A DNA stretch of 64,000 bases from Amycolatopsis jiangsuensis (GCF_014204865.1 NZ_JACHMG010000001.1:3126501-3190500); one strand, 5' to 3'; shown: positions 1-12,056, numbered from the stretch's first letter. Notes: generated from the letters alone by a model not told the origin. Numbers and translations: made by a program.

Positions 1-793
1 CCGAAGACACCATCTCGCCGACGCCTGCGTGCAGCGCGCGCATATGGGCCGCGTACGTCGGGTACTTCGCGGCCTTGTCCGCGATGCCCGGGAAGTTCTC
101 GATGTTGATCAGCGTGGGCACGAGGGCCACGTCGCGGCGGGCCAGTTCGGCGAGCTGGTCCGCGGACAACGCCGTGCCGTGTTCGAGACAGTCGATGCCG
201 GCTTCGATCAGCCCCGGCAACGCAGCCTCGCCGAAGACGTGCGCCGTCACGCGTGCGCCGAGGCTGTGTGCGACGCGGATGGCTTCGGCGAGCACGTCGT
301 CCGGCCACAACGGCGCGAGATCGCCTTCCGCCCGGTCGATCCAGTCGCCGACGAGCTTCACCCAGCCGTCGCCGGCCCGGGCCTGTTCCGCGACGGCCTC
401 GGGCAGCGACGCCGGATCGTCCAGCTCGATCGCGTAACCCGGCAGGTACCGCTTGGGCAGTGCGAGGTGCCGGCCGCAGCGGATGATCGTGGGCAGGTCC
501 GTACGCGACTGCAGGGGCCGGACGTCGATCGGCAGGCCGCAGTCGCGGATCAGCAGGGTTCCCGCGTCGCGGTCGGTGCGCGCCTGCTGCGCCGCTTCCT
601 CCAGCGGCACCGCGCCACCCGGACCGATTCCCGGGTGGCAGTGCGCGTCGACGAGGCCAGGCACCAGGAACCCGCCGGTGGACAGCGTCTGCGCGCCGGG
701 AAGCGGTTCGAACGAGATCCGTCCGCCGTCGATCCACAGCGCACGCGGCTCACCGTCGGGCAGGACAGTGCCGGACAGGTGCAGCGCGCTCAC
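1..793 (-). CDS. amidohydrolase family protein, C-terminus cut by window edge
   Basis: The visible 264 codons are the N-terminal part of a metal-dependent amidohydrolase (imidazolonepropionase/prolidase-like). A short beta-sandwich start is followed by the metal-binding HxH in VPGLVDAHCHPG near residue 50, and further on by a second conserved His in the GARVTAHVFG stretch. The GTG start at 793 overlaps the ffh stop codon (GTGA), so the gene is translationally coupled to ffh and probably on the same transcript. The substrate cannot be told from the sequence. The downstream end lies outside the window, so the total length is unknown. I am confident in the superfamily, not in the reaction. Confidence 0.8.
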   Translation of the reverse strand, partial: MSALHLSGTVLPDGEPRALWIDGGRISFEPLPGAQTLSTGGFLVPGLVDAHCHPGIGPGGAVPLEEAAQQARTDRDAGTLLIRDCGLPIDVRPLQSRTDLPTIIRCGRHLALPKRYLPGYAIELDDPASLPEAVAEQARAGDGWVKLVGDWIDRAEGDLAPLWPDDVLAEAIRVAHSLGARVTAHVFGEAALPGLIEAGIDCLEHGTALSADQLAELARRDVALVPTLINIENFPGIADKAAKYPTYAAHMRALHAGVGEMVSS

Positions 794-2328
794 TTCTTCT
801 TGGGGTCCTTCGGCAGCTTGAACTTCGACGGGTCGAAGCCGGGTACGTCGTTCATGCCGCCGAGCTGGGACAGGTCCGGCATCCCGCCGCCGGCTCCGCC
901 CGGGGGCAGCATCGGCATGCCGCCGGGCATCCCGCCGCGCACCTTCGGCTGCGTGGGGCCGCGGCCCTTGCCCTTCTTCCCCTTCTTGCCCTTGCGGGAC
1001 TTGCTGCCGCCGCCCCCGCCGAAGCCGAACCGGCCGGCCATCTGCGCCATCATCTTGCGCGCCTCGAAGAAGCGGTTGACCAGATCGTTCACGTCGCGCA
1101 CGGCCACGCCCGACCCGTTGGCGATGCGCAGCCGGCGGGATCCGTTGATCAGCTTGGGATCGGCCCGCTCGGCCGGGGTCATCCCGCGGATGATCGCCTG
1201 CAGCTTGTCCAGGTGCTTGTCGTCGACCTCGGCGAGCTGGTCCTTCATCTGCCCGGCGCCGGGCAGCATGCCGAGCAGGTTGCCGATCGGGCCCATCTTG
1301 CGCACCGCGAGCATCTGCTCGAGGAAGTCCTCCAGGGTCAGCTGGCCGCTGGTCAGCTTCTGCGCGGCCTGTTCGGCCTGCTCCTGGTCGAAGTGCTGCT
1401 CGGCCTGCTCGATCAGGGTGAGCACGTCACCCATGCCGAGGATGCGCGAAGCCATCCGGTCCGGGTGGAAGGTGTCGAAGTCCTCGAGCTTCTCGCCGTT
1501 GGACGCGAAGAGGATCGGCTGGCCGGTGACCTCGCGGACGCTCAGCGCGGCCCCACCGCGGGCGTCGCCGTCCAGCTTCGTCAGCACGACGCCGGTGAAG
1601 CCGACGCCGTCGCGGAACGCCTCCGCGGTGGTGACCGCGTCCTGGCCGATCATGGCGTCGACCACGAACAGGACCTCGTCCGGGTCGACGGCTTCGCGGA
1701 TGTCGCTGGCCTGCTTCATCAGCTCTTCGTCGACACCGAGACGGCCCGCGGTGTCGACGACGACGATGTCGTGCTGTGCGTGGCGGGCCTCGTCGATGGC
1801 GCGGCGGGCGACGTCGACCGGATCGCCGACGCCGTTGCCCGGCTCGGGCGCGAACGTGGGCACCCCGGCGCGCTCGCCGACCACCTGCAGCTGGGTGACC
1901 GCGTTGGGCCGCTGCAGGTCACAGGCGACCAGCATCGGCGCGTGGCCCTGCTTCTTCAGCCACTGCGCGAGCTTGCCCGCCAGCGTCGTCTTACCGGCGC
2001 CCTGCAGGCCCGCGAGCATGATCACCGACGGCGGGTTCTTCGCCAGGTTCAGCCGGCGCGTCTCGCCGCCGAGGATCGCCACGAGCTCCTCGTTGACGAT
2101 CTTGATGACCTGCTGCGCCGGGTTCAGCGCCTGGGAGACCTCGGCGCCCTTCGCACGTTCCTTGATCCGCGCGACGAACGCCTTGACCACCGGGAGCGCG
2201 ACGTCCGCTTCGAGCAGCGCGATACGGATCTCACGCGCGGTGGCGTCGATGTCGGCGTCGGACAGCCGGCCCTTGCGCGAGAGCGACTGAAGGGCCGAGG
2301 TGAGCCGATCGGAGAGGGTGTCGAACAC
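790..2328 (-). CDS. ffh: signal recognition particle protein Ffh
   Basis: Ffh is the SRP54 GTPase. With 4.5S RNA it binds signal sequences of ribosome-nascent chains and docks with FtsY for membrane insertion. The 512-residue product has the N domain (helical, about 1-95), then the G domain with Walker A GLQGAGKTT at about 107-115, DTAGR and TKLDGDARGG. A Met-rich M domain follows (about 325-440), then a Gly/Pro/Lys-rich tail. I chose GTG 2328 because MFDTLSDRL is the conserved start of the family; the frame stays open upstream, but that part is low-complexity. Its partner ftsY lies at 41.3-42.7 kb. The amidohydrolase gene follows with a 4-bp overlap. Confidence 0.97.
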   Translation of the reverse strand: MFDTLSDRLTSALQSLSRKGRLSDADIDATAREIRIALLEADVALPVVKAFVARIKERAKGAEVSQALNPAQQVIKIVNEELVAILGGETRRLNLAKNPPSVIMLAGLQGAGKTTLAGKLAQWLKKQGHAPMLVACDLQRPNAVTQLQVVGERAGVPTFAPEPGNGVGDPVDVARRAIDEARHAQHDIVVVDTAGRLGVDEELMKQASDIREAVDPDEVLFVVDAMIGQDAVTTAEAFRDGVGFTGVVLTKLDGDARGGAALSVREVTGQPILFASNGEKLEDFDTFHPDRMASRILGMGDVLTLIEQAEQHFDQEQAEQAAQKLTSGQLTLEDFLEQMLAVRKMGPIGNLLGMLPGAGQMKDQLAEVDDKHLDKLQAIIRGMTPAERADPKLINGSRRLRIANGSGVAVRDVNDLVNRFFEARKMMAQMAGRFGFGGGGGSKSRKGKKGKKGKGRGPTQPKVRGGMPGGMPMLPPGGAGGGMPDLSQLGGMNDVPGFDPSKFKLPKDPKKK

Positions 2329-2604
2329 GGGGGTGCACGCTCCAGCTGGGTCGAGAGTTCGCGTGCCGGGCAGCACACAGCCGCCCCGGCATCCCCCGAG
2401 GGTAGCCGCTCCGGGGGTTCCGGGACGCGGCCGCTCCCCACGACCGCTCCCGGAACCGGGGCGGAGCACCACACCTCCCCGGGTGGCCTCCGCCGCGAGC
2501 ACGCGGAGGAACGCCTTTCGTCCACCGCGTTGACGTGGAGTCTGCCGCGCGTGCACGGGGGTGCGGCAGCGTGAAATCCCCCAACCGGGACTGGGTGGAA
2601 CTAC

Positions 2605-2994
2605 TCAGACGCGGGTTTCGGGTCCGGCCGACTCACGGACGCAGTCGAAGGAGGGCTGGGCATCGGCGAGCGCCTCGGCCGAACAGCCGGCCGCGCACGC
2701 CGCCGCCTGCAGGATTTCGGTGACCACCTCGACGTCGACCGTCGACGCCGCGGCCAGTGCGCCGTTGCGGACGTCCACGCGCCCGGCGAGCCCGGCCAGC
2801 GCGTGCGCGAGCGCGTGCTGCCCCGCGACGAGCTGGGTGACGACCTCGGCCAGCTCGCCGAGAGTGGCGGCCTCGTGGTGCCCGCGCAGCGACCCGGCCA
2901 GCTCCTCGGCGCAGGACCGCAGGTGGCCGGCGACCACCGTCGGCGGCAGCGAAAGCCCCGGGAGGCCGGGTTCCGGATTCCGCATCGTGCTCAC
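2605..2994 (-). CDS. small hypothetical protein, 129 aa
   Basis: I do not recognise the family. The product is Ala/Leu-rich, helical and soluble, without a signal peptide or membrane segment. It has a central helical stretch (about 45-75, LAEVVTQLVAGQHALAHAL) and four or five cysteines (positions about 28, 99, 103 and later) that do not form a standard zinc motif. It lies between glnD (114 bp upstream) and ffh (276 bp downstream) on the same strand. The codon bias is typical of the neighbourhood, which supports a real gene. An in-frame ATG at 2985 is an equally good start. The 276 bp between it and ffh holds no further gene I can support and probably carries the ffh promoter. Confidence 0.6.
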   Translation of the reverse strand: MSTMRNPEPGLPGLSLPPTVVAGHLRSCAEELAGSLRGHHEAATLGELAEVVTQLVAGQHALAHALAGLAGRVDVRNGALAAASTVDVEVVTEILQAAACAAGCSAEALADAQPSFDCVRESAGPETRV

Positions 2995-3108
2995 TCGTGC
3001 TCACCCCCGCTCGCACCCTCCTCGAACCCGCGCCATCCTGCCACCGGAAGCGGCCGGTATGCCCCCGACACCCCGCGCAGGTAGCCCGTACGGCCGAACG
3101 CAGTCCGC

Positions 3109-5421
3109 TCAGGACACCGCAGCGAGCACGGCTTCGACCACCTTCGCGCGCCACTGCGCGGTGACGGAGCCGCGTCGCGGCGACAGCGCGAACGAGTCGA
3201 CCACTGCGCCGCCGAGGGTGGCGGCCTTCGCCCACAGCACGTGGGCTTCGCCGCGAAGCGCACCCGCCACGCGGAACAGCAGGCCGATACGGTCCGCAGC
3301 GCGGAGTTCGAGCACCACTGCGTTCGGACCACTGGTCTCGCCGTCGAACCAGCGCACATGCGGTGCGACGACCGCGACCGACGAGGTGGAGTAGTCACGT
3401 TCCTTCGCCGCTATTCGCTCGGTCAGTGGGAGTGTGCCTGCGACGGCGCGCGCGAACTGCTCCCGCAGCAGCGCCGGGTCCGGCAGGGAGCCGAACTTCG
3501 GGGATGCGGTGAACACGCCCGCGCGGCCGTCGTCGTGCTCACGCAGGGCAGCTCCGTGAACCTCCAGTGAGTTCAGCGCCAGCACTCCAGCGGCCGGAGC
3601 GAGCAGTTCGCGCCCCGCGGGGACGGCCAGCACAGCCGTGACCACCTTGCCGTGCGCGGTGATCCGTACCTGCCCGAGTCCGGTACGCGCGGCCTGGGCG
3701 ACCAGTTCTCGTTGCTCTTCGTCCAACGGCTCGGGCGGGCTGAACCCCTTGCCGTGCATCGTTGCTTCGCAACTCGCGACGAGTTCGGCGAGCAGACGGT
3801 CCTTCCAGTCGGTCCACACGCCCGGTCCCGTGGCCAGCGAATCGGCACGGGTCAGCGCGTGCAGCAGCTCGAGCAGCACCACATCGCTGTCCAGCGTCTT
3901 CGCCACACGCGACACGGTCGCAGCGTCGGCGATGTCACGCCGCGTCGCAGTGTGCGGCAGCAGCAGGTGGTGGCGGACCGCGGCGGACACTGTCGCGACG
4001 TCCGCCGGCGGCAGCCCGAGCCGCTCGGCCACCTGTGCGGAGATCTTCGCGCCCAGTTCCGAATGGTCGGCGTCGCGGCCCTTGCCGATGTCGTGCAGCA
4101 GCGCGCCGATCAACAGCAGGTCCGGACGCGAGACAGTGGTCGTCAGCTTCGCCGCCTCGACGCACGCCTGGATCAGGTGCCGGTCCACCGTCCACTGGTG
4201 CACCGGCGACCGCGGCGGCAGGTCGCGGATCGCGCCCCACTCGGGGAAGAGCCGTGCCCACAGGCCAGTCCGGTCCAGCGCCTCGACGGCGTCGACCAGC
4301 CCCTCCCCCGCGCCCAGCAGCTCCACGAGGGCGTTGCGCGCGTCGTCCGGCCACGGCGTGCGCAGCTCCGGCGCCGACTCCGCCAACGCCCGGAGCGTCC
4401 CGTGCGAGATCGGCTTACGGGTACGCGCGGAAGCCGCAGCGACCCGTAGCAACAGCGCAGGATCCTTAGCCGGTACAGCATCGCGCGCGAGTGCGACCTC
4501 GACGCCGTGCAGCACCACGCCTTCGGCCAACGGAGTGCGCGCGGGACGCCGTCCGAACCGGGACCGCGACGGTTCCACCGTGGACCGCAGGGCGACGTCC
4601 ACCGCGTACGCCACCACGCGTCCAGCGCCGGAAAGCTTGCGTGCCAGTGTGAACCGGTCGCTGAACCCGAGTTCGGCAGCCACCGGATCAGCCTCCGGAG
4701 CGCTCAGCACGTCACGCTCGCGCCGTAGCTCACGGCGCAGCTCGGTGCGTACGTCGAGGAGAAGCTCCTTCGCCGTCAGCAGTTCCTCACCTGGCCGGTC
4801 CGTCAGCTGGGCTACTGCCAAGGCCTCCAGCACGGCGAAGTCCCGCAGCCCACCGCGGCCGTGCTTCAGGTCCGGTTCCGCCGACTGCGCGATCTCACCG
4901 CTGCGCCGCCAGCGCGTGTGCACGGAATCCGTGAGCTCGTCGATCCGTTTGCGGGCTGTGCGGCGCCACTGGTCACGCGCGGCGGAGGCGAGCCGCGCGG
5001 CCAGCTCCGCGTCCCCGGCAAGGTGCCGGAGGTCGAGCAAGCCGAGCGCGGTCCGCAGATCCTCCGAGGCGACCTTCAGCGCCTCGCCGGGTGTCCGCAC
5101 AGCGTGGTCCAACCCGACCTTCGCGTCCCACAGCGGGTACCACAGCGCGTCGGCCATGTCGCCGACGCGAGGATTCCCGTTGTGCACGAGCACCAGGTCG
5201 AGGTCGGAGAAGGGCACCAGCTCCCGTCGTCCGAGCCCGCCGACGGCGACCAGCGCGACACCCGGTTCCGCGGTGTCCACGCCGGCCGCCGTGGCGCCCT
5301 TGCCGAGCCAGAACTCGTACAGGTCGACCAGCGCCGCCCGCAGTGCGGCGGCCCCCAGCCGGCCGTGCCTGCCCTCGAGCAACCGCGCGGTCGCCCTGGT
5401 CAGCTCACCCCCGTCGGCCAT
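3109..5421 (-). CDS. glnD: PII uridylyl/adenylyltransferase GlnD
   Basis: GlnD is the bifunctional sensor enzyme that modifies and de-modifies the PII protein according to glutamine level. In actinobacteria the homologue is known to adenylylate GlnK. The 770-residue product has the nucleotidyltransferase motif GGLGRRELVPFSDLDLVLVH at 61-80 with the two catalytic Asp. The HD phosphohydrolase motif LLHDIGKGRDADHSE lies near 443, and two C-terminal ACT domains (about 590-770) bind glutamine. All activity motifs are intact. It is downstream of glnK by 9 bp, in the conserved actinobacterial order amtB-glnK-glnD. Confidence 0.96.
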   Translation of the reverse strand: MADGGELTRATARLLEGRHGRLGAAALRAALVDLYEFWLGKGATAAGVDTAEPGVALVAVGGLGRRELVPFSDLDLVLVHNGNPRVGDMADALWYPLWDAKVGLDHAVRTPGEALKVASEDLRTALGLLDLRHLAGDAELAARLASAARDQWRRTARKRIDELTDSVHTRWRRSGEIAQSAEPDLKHGRGGLRDFAVLEALAVAQLTDRPGEELLTAKELLLDVRTELRRELRRERDVLSAPEADPVAAELGFSDRFTLARKLSGAGRVVAYAVDVALRSTVEPSRSRFGRRPARTPLAEGVVLHGVEVALARDAVPAKDPALLLRVAAASARTRKPISHGTLRALAESAPELRTPWPDDARNALVELLGAGEGLVDAVEALDRTGLWARLFPEWGAIRDLPPRSPVHQWTVDRHLIQACVEAAKLTTTVSRPDLLLIGALLHDIGKGRDADHSELGAKISAQVAERLGLPPADVATVSAAVRHHLLLPHTATRRDIADAATVSRVAKTLDSDVVLLELLHALTRADSLATGPGVWTDWKDRLLAELVASCEATMHGKGFSPPEPLDEEQRELVAQAARTGLGQVRITAHGKVVTAVLAVPAGRELLAPAAGVLALNSLEVHGAALREHDDGRAGVFTASPKFGSLPDPALLREQFARAVAGTLPLTERIAAKERDYSTSSVAVVAPHVRWFDGETSGPNAVVLELRAADRIGLLFRVAGALRGEAHVLWAKAATLGGAVVDSFALSPRRGSVTAQWRAKVVEAVLAAVS

Positions 5422-5430
5422 CCGCCCGGC

Positions 5431-8167
<2,737 letters not shown>

Positions 8168-8193
8168 ACAAGCCCACACGCAGGCATTTCACA

Positions 8194-8219
8194 CCATTCT
8201 CCAATTGTCCATAGAATGG
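8194..8219 (+). terminator. candidate stem-loop after the rRNA methyltransferase gene
   Basis: A perfect 7-bp inverted repeat, CCATTCT (8194-8200) and AGAATGG (8213-8219), encloses a 12-nt AT-rich loop 26 bp after the stop codon. There is no clear T-run, so this is a weak terminator candidate. The surrounding 8190-8290 stretch is unusually AT-rich for this genome and probably also carries the promoter of the following gene. Confidence 0.35.
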
Positions 8220-8343
8220 GTTATCAGAGCATTAATGTCTTGTCATTCACCATTTTCCGGAGAACGTCACACAAGCGGTGAGTGATCGGCTACGGTGTTA
8301 GCTGTTTCCATTTGCCGACACCGATCATGGGGAGGACCGGGGC

Positions 8344-8742
8344 ATGTGGGAGGACGTCCAGTTCTCGGTACTCGACCCAGGCGGGTGGAGCACGGCACCC
8401 AACGGATTCGCACTCCAACCGGACGAGGCGAAACAGGTGCTGAAGGAATTGCGGGGGTACGAGGACAGATTGCTCGCGATGCACCAGAAGGCACAGAACC
8501 TGTGCAGTATGGCGGCACCGTCGGAGGATCCGGCGACCATGGCGATGCATGTGGCCCGAGTCGGCGACGGCAGCGGAAAGTTGGGGGCTTTCTCCTACGG
8601 AGGCGGACATATCGATCTGCAACTGGCTTACGTTCGGGAGTTGATCGACAGGATCGCCAAGGCCCTGACGGCTATCGGCGAGACCGATCAGGCTCAAGCA
8701 GCGGCCCTCCCGGGTGCTGACACTCCCTCGGGACACATGTGA
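8344..8742 (+). CDS. small helical protein of a type VII secretion-associated cluster
   Basis: This 132-residue protein is predominantly helical with no signal peptide. A helix (about 27-60, PDEAKQVLKELRGYEDRLLA) and a second helix (about 95-115, LQLAYVRELIDRIAKALTAI) give the helix-turn-helix hairpin size of ESX/WXG100-like partner proteins. A strict WXG motif is not obvious. It is preceded by GGGGAGGA as Shine-Dalgarno. Its stop overlaps the start of a lipoprotein gene, which is followed by a PPE/EspA-like gene. That arrangement is common in actinobacteria. The exact function is unknown. Confidence 0.7.
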   Translation: MWEDVQFSVLDPGGWSTAPNGFALQPDEAKQVLKELRGYEDRLLAMHQKAQNLCSMAAPSEDPATMAMHVARVGDGSGKLGAFSYGGGHIDLQLAYVRELIDRIAKALTAIGETDQAQAAALPGADTPSGHM

Positions 8743-9356
8743 TGAAACTACGCTTGACGGTCACGGCAATCGGCGCCGTGCTGCTCCTCACCGGCTGCTC
8801 GAGCACAACACCAGGCACCGCGACCTCGGCACCGACGATGAGTTCGTCCGTACCAGCGAAGCCGTCCGCGCCCTATGGCGGTGCGCCCAAAGTCGAACAC
8901 CCGCTGCCGGACACAGTGCTGTCAGGAGACCCATGTGAAGCACTCACTCCGCAACAGCTCACCTACTGGCTCGGTTCCGCCGTCCCCGGCAAACCCGGAA
9001 AAGCAATCGACCGGCTCTGCAACTGGACCAATTCGAACACCGGCAGCTTCATCGGTGTCTCCTTCGACGGCAAGAACAGCGACGGCCTCAGCAACACGTA
9101 CGCCGTCGTCCGGCCGCAGATGAAACGGTTCGAGGCACTTCCACTCGTTCAAGGCTTCCCTGCCGTCGCCTACGACAAGCAGCCTGGCCCCTACTCGATG
9201 TCGTGCGACGTGGACGTCGGAGTGACTGACCACCTGGCCTTCAGCGTGGAAGCCTTCCCGCGCAGGGACAAGTCCGGCAAAGTCGATCCCTGCCCGCTCG
9301 CCGCGCAGGTGGCGGGGGACGTGGTCACCACGTTGAAGCAGAAAGCCGGGCGGTGA
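8742..9356 (+). CDS. DUF3558-like secreted lipoprotein
   Basis: The 204-residue product starts with a lipoprotein signal peptide ending in the lipobox LLLTGC (Cys about residue 19). A Ser/Thr/Pro-rich linker and a compact domain with paired cysteines (GDPCEALTPQQL, DRLCNW, SMSCDV, DPCPL) follow. This fits the actinobacterial DUF3558 family of unknown function. The ATG at 8742 shares one base with the upstream TGA; a GTG one codon earlier is an alternative. It lies between two type VII-associated genes, so a cell-surface role linked to ESX secretion is plausible but unproven. Confidence 0.8.
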   Translation: MKLRLTVTAIGAVLLLTGCSSTTPGTATSAPTMSSSVPAKPSAPYGGAPKVEHPLPDTVLSGDPCEALTPQQLTYWLGSAVPGKPGKAIDRLCNWTNSNTGSFIGVSFDGKNSDGLSNTYAVVRPQMKRFEALPLVQGFPAVAYDKQPGPYSMSCDVDVGVTDHLAFSVEAFPRRDKSGKVDPCPLAAQVAGDVVTTLKQKAGR

Positions 9357-9357
9357 C

Positions 9358-10575
9358 ATGGACTTCGCCGAGGCGGCCAAGGAGTACTTCGCGAAACTGC
9401 CGGGGCCGGTGCCGATCGAGGAGATCGTCAGTCAGGTGCTGGCCGGGGACACCGGGGGCTGGCACGAGGGGGCGACGGCGGCGCGGGAGCTGGCCACCGA
9501 GCAGGAGGCGCTGAGCCAGGATCTGAGCCGGACGCTGGCGAAGCTGGAGTCGACCTGGAGCGGGCAGTCCTCGGAGCTGGCGGCGTCGCGGATGCAGAAG
9601 CTCCGTGCTTCGACGATCGACGGGGGCCAGACCTTCACCGACAACGGCGGCACCCACACGACCGGCATCTCGATGCACGACGCCCTGCGCAACCGGCTGA
9701 CCCCGCTTCCGCCCAAACCGGGGCTCGCCCCCGGCAGCCGGGTGGACTGGTACGACTACGACATGCTGTCCAAGGTCACCGAGTACAACGACACCGCACA
9801 GCAGAACCTCGAGCTGTACCAGGACTTCACCACCCAGACCCAGGGCAACTCGCAGCAGCTCAAGACCGACTACGGCACGATCGGCGCCTACGACGGCGGG
9901 GACGTGACGATCGACCGGCAGTCCCCCGGCCCGCAGAAGTCCACGGGCGGGCCGGGACCGAACGGACCGAGCGGCGGCGCCCCGACCGCCCCCGGAAGCA
10001 CCCCCGGCCCCGGAACTGCGCCGGCCACCCAGCACCTGCCCGGGCAGGACCCCTCGGCACCTGGAACCGGCGCGGGGAGTGGCACGGGAAGCGACCAGAC
10101 GACGACCGCCGGATCCGTTCCACCGTCGTCCGGGCCGCTGGTTCCGGGCGGCGGGAACGGACCGAACGGCTACGGCCCCGGATCCGGCCCGGGATCCGGC
10201 CCGGGGTTCGCGGGCGGCTTCGGCGGAGCGGGCGCGGCCGGCGGCGGCATCGCGGCGCGGCTCGGCGGAGGCGGCGGGACGTCCGCGCGGTTCGGCAGCG
10301 GCGGCACGGCCGGTGGTCCCGAGGCAGGTCCGGGCGCGCGGTCGGGCAGCGGCGCCGGGGAAAGCGCGGCGAGCCGGGTCGGTGGCGGCCGTGGCACAGC
10401 GGGCGCGAAGGGCATGTCCGGCGCGGCGGCCCCCGGCGGCCAGCGCGGCAAGAAGGAAGAGGACGAGGAGCACGAACGCAAGTACGTGCTCGACGTCGAC
10501 CTCTTCGCCGACGACGACAAGGCAGTCGATCCGGCGACCGGCATGCGCCCGGTACCCCCGACGCTCGGCGCCTGA
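9358..10575 (+). CDS. PPE/EspA-like type VII secretion substrate with Gly/Pro-rich tail
   Basis: This is a 405-residue protein. The N-terminal 170 residues are helical and fit the PPE/WXG100 superfamily: a helix about 32-70, then WSGQSSELAASRM at about 71-83, which resembles the W-x-G turn, then a second long helix pair (YNDTAQQNLELYQDF at about 142-156). The C-terminal half is low-complexity Gly/Pro/Ser/Ala with charged residues at the end (KKEEDEEHERKYVLDVDLF). The start is 2 bp after the lipoprotein stop. It is probably exported through an ESX system encoded elsewhere, since no EccC/EccD-type machinery is in this window. Confidence 0.75.
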   Translation: MDFAEAAKEYFAKLPGPVPIEEIVSQVLAGDTGGWHEGATAARELATEQEALSQDLSRTLAKLESTWSGQSSELAASRMQKLRASTIDGGQTFTDNGGTHTTGISMHDALRNRLTPLPPKPGLAPGSRVDWYDYDMLSKVTEYNDTAQQNLELYQDFTTQTQGNSQQLKTDYGTIGAYDGGDVTIDRQSPGPQKSTGGPGPNGPSGGAPTAPGSTPGPGTAPATQHLPGQDPSAPGTGAGSGTGSDQTTTAGSVPPSSGPLVPGGGNGPNGYGPGSGPGSGPGFAGGFGGAGAAGGGIAARLGGGGGTSARFGSGGTAGGPEAGPGARSGSGAGESAASRVGGGRGTAGAKGMSGAAAPGGQRGKKEEDEEHERKYVLDVDLFADDDKAVDPATGMRPVPPTLGA

Positions 10576-10686
10576 CCAGACCGGCCCGCGCGGCTCCACA
10601 ACCCACCGCGGCCGGCCCGACACCACCGACGATCGACACCGACGGCACCGGCCGGGCCGGACGAGCGCACCACGGAGAGCAGGCAC

Positions 10687-10710
10687 GAAGGTCCCGGCAG
10701 CCGGGCCTTC
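10687..10710 (+). terminator. candidate terminator hairpin
   Basis: GAAGG followed by CCCGG pairs with CCGGG and CTTC across a 3-nt loop, giving a GC-rich stem-loop between the PPE-like gene and the sulfhydrylase gene. There is no T-run, as is usual in this GC range. The remaining 194-bp gap shows no other recognisable element. Confidence 0.4.
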
Positions 10711-10769
10711 GGGGACCACCCTGCGGGAGGCATGGCCACGGGGCGCGCGCCTGGGTAGCGTGGCGTGCG

Positions 10770-12056
10770 ATGAGTGAGCGCACCTGGGGCTTCCGCACGC
10801 GCGCGTTGCACGCCGGCGGGACGCCCGATCCGGCGACCGGCGCGCGGGCCGTGCCGATCTACCAGTCCACCAGCTTCGTGTTCGAGGACGCGACCGACGC
10901 GGCGAACCTGTTCGCGCTGCAGAAGTACGGCAACATCTACAGCCGTATCGGCAACCCCACCGTCGCCGCGTTCGAAGAGCGCATCGCGAGCCTCGAAGGG
11001 GGCATCGGCGGGGTCGCCACGGCCAGCGGGCAGGCCGCGGAGTTCCTCACCTTCTCCTCGCTCGTCGAGGCCGGTGACCACATCGTGTCGGCCAGCGGGC
11101 TCTACGGCGGCACAGTCACCCAGCTCACCGGCACGCTCGCGCGCTTCGGCGTCGAGACCACGTTCGTCAGCGGCGAAGTCGAGGACTACGCGAAAGCGAT
11201 CACCGACCGCACGAAGCTGATCTACACCGAGATCATCGGCAACCCGAGCGGAAACGTCGCCGACCTCGCCGGGCTGGCCGACCTCGCGCACGCCCACGGC
11301 ATCCCGCTCGTGGTCGACGCGACGCTCGCCACGCCGTACCTGTGCCGTCCGATCGAGCACGGCGCGGACATCGTGCTGCATTCGGCGACGAAGTTCCTCG
11401 GCGGACATGGCACCACCCTCGGCGGAGTGGTGGTGGAAGCGGGCACCTTCGACTGGGGCAACGGCAACTTCCCGCGCATGACCGAAACTGTCGACAGCTA
11501 CGGCGGTCTCAAGTACTGGGAGAACTTCGGCGAATACGCCTTCTGCACCCGGCTGCGCGCCGAGCAGCTGCGTGACATCGGCGCCGTCCTCTCGCCGCAT
11601 TCGGCGTTCCTGCTGCTGCAGGGCGTGGAAACGCTGCCGCAGCGCATGGACGCGCACGTGGCCAACGCGCGCACGGTCGCCGAGTACCTGGCCGGTGACC
11701 CCCGCGTGGCCTGGGTTTCCTACGCCGGGCTGCCGGACCATCCGCACCACGAGCGGGCCGCGCGGTACCTGCCGGCCGGACCGGGCGCGGTGTTCTCGTT
11801 CGGCGTCCGCGGTGGCCGCGCGGCGGGCGAGAAGTTCGTGGAATCCGTCGAGCTGCTGTCGCATCTGGCGAACGTCGGGGACGCGCGCACGCTGGTGATC
11901 CACCCGGCGTCGACCACGCACGCGCAGCTGTCCGAGGAGCAGCTGGCGGCAGGTGGCGTCGGCCCGGACCTGATCCGGCTGTCGGTCGGGCTGGAGGACG
12001 CCGAGGACCTGCTGTGGGATCTCGACCAGGCGCTGGACAAGGCGGTGACCGCATGA
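10770..12056 (+). CDS. metY: O-acetylhomoserine sulfhydrylase, MetY-like
   Basis: This is a PLP-dependent enzyme of the Cys/Met metabolism family, 428 residues. It condenses O-acetylhomoserine with sulfide (or methanethiol) to homocysteine/methionine. Visible motifs are YQSTSFVFEDA at about 31-41, SRIGNPTVAAFEERIASLEGG, GGTVTQL, and the PLP lysine in VLHSATKFLGGHG (about 205-217). The length and the long N-terminal half fit O-acetylhomoserine rather than cystathionine enzymes. It is translationally coupled (ATGA) to a CoA-binding protein gene, an arrangement often seen in actinobacteria. I found no SAM riboswitch upstream. Confidence 0.9.
   Translation: MSERTWGFRTRALHAGGTPDPATGARAVPIYQSTSFVFEDATDAANLFALQKYGNIYSRIGNPTVAAFEERIASLEGGIGGVATASGQAAEFLTFSSLVEAGDHIVSASGLYGGTVTQLTGTLARFGVETTFVSGEVEDYAKAITDRTKLIYTEIIGNPSGNVADLAGLADLAHAHGIPLVVDATLATPYLCRPIEHGADIVLHSATKFLGGHGTTLGGVVVEAGTFDWGNGNFPRMTETVDSYGGLKYWENFGEYAFCTRLRAEQLRDIGAVLSPHSAFLLLQGVETLPQRMDAHVANARTVAEYLAGDPRVAWVSYAGLPDHPHHERAARYLPAGPGAVFSFGVRGGRAAGEKFVESVELLSHLANVGDARTLVIHPASTTHAQLSEEQLAAGGVGPDLIRLSVGLEDAEDLLWDLDQALDKAVTA

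Noticed and set aside
1213..2574. Long open frame antisense to ffh (453 codons)
   Set aside because: It mirrors the GC-rich third-position bias of ffh and has no family motifs; ffh is certain.
2329..2604. Open frames upstream of the ffh start, including an N-terminal extension of Ffh
   Set aside because: The stretch is low-complexity Arg/Gly/Pro without conservation; Ffh proteins begin at MFDTLSDRL.
10576..10769. Possible SAM riboswitch before metY
   Set aside because: Neither the SAM-I nor the SAM-IV core sequence could be aligned; only a short hairpin is visible.
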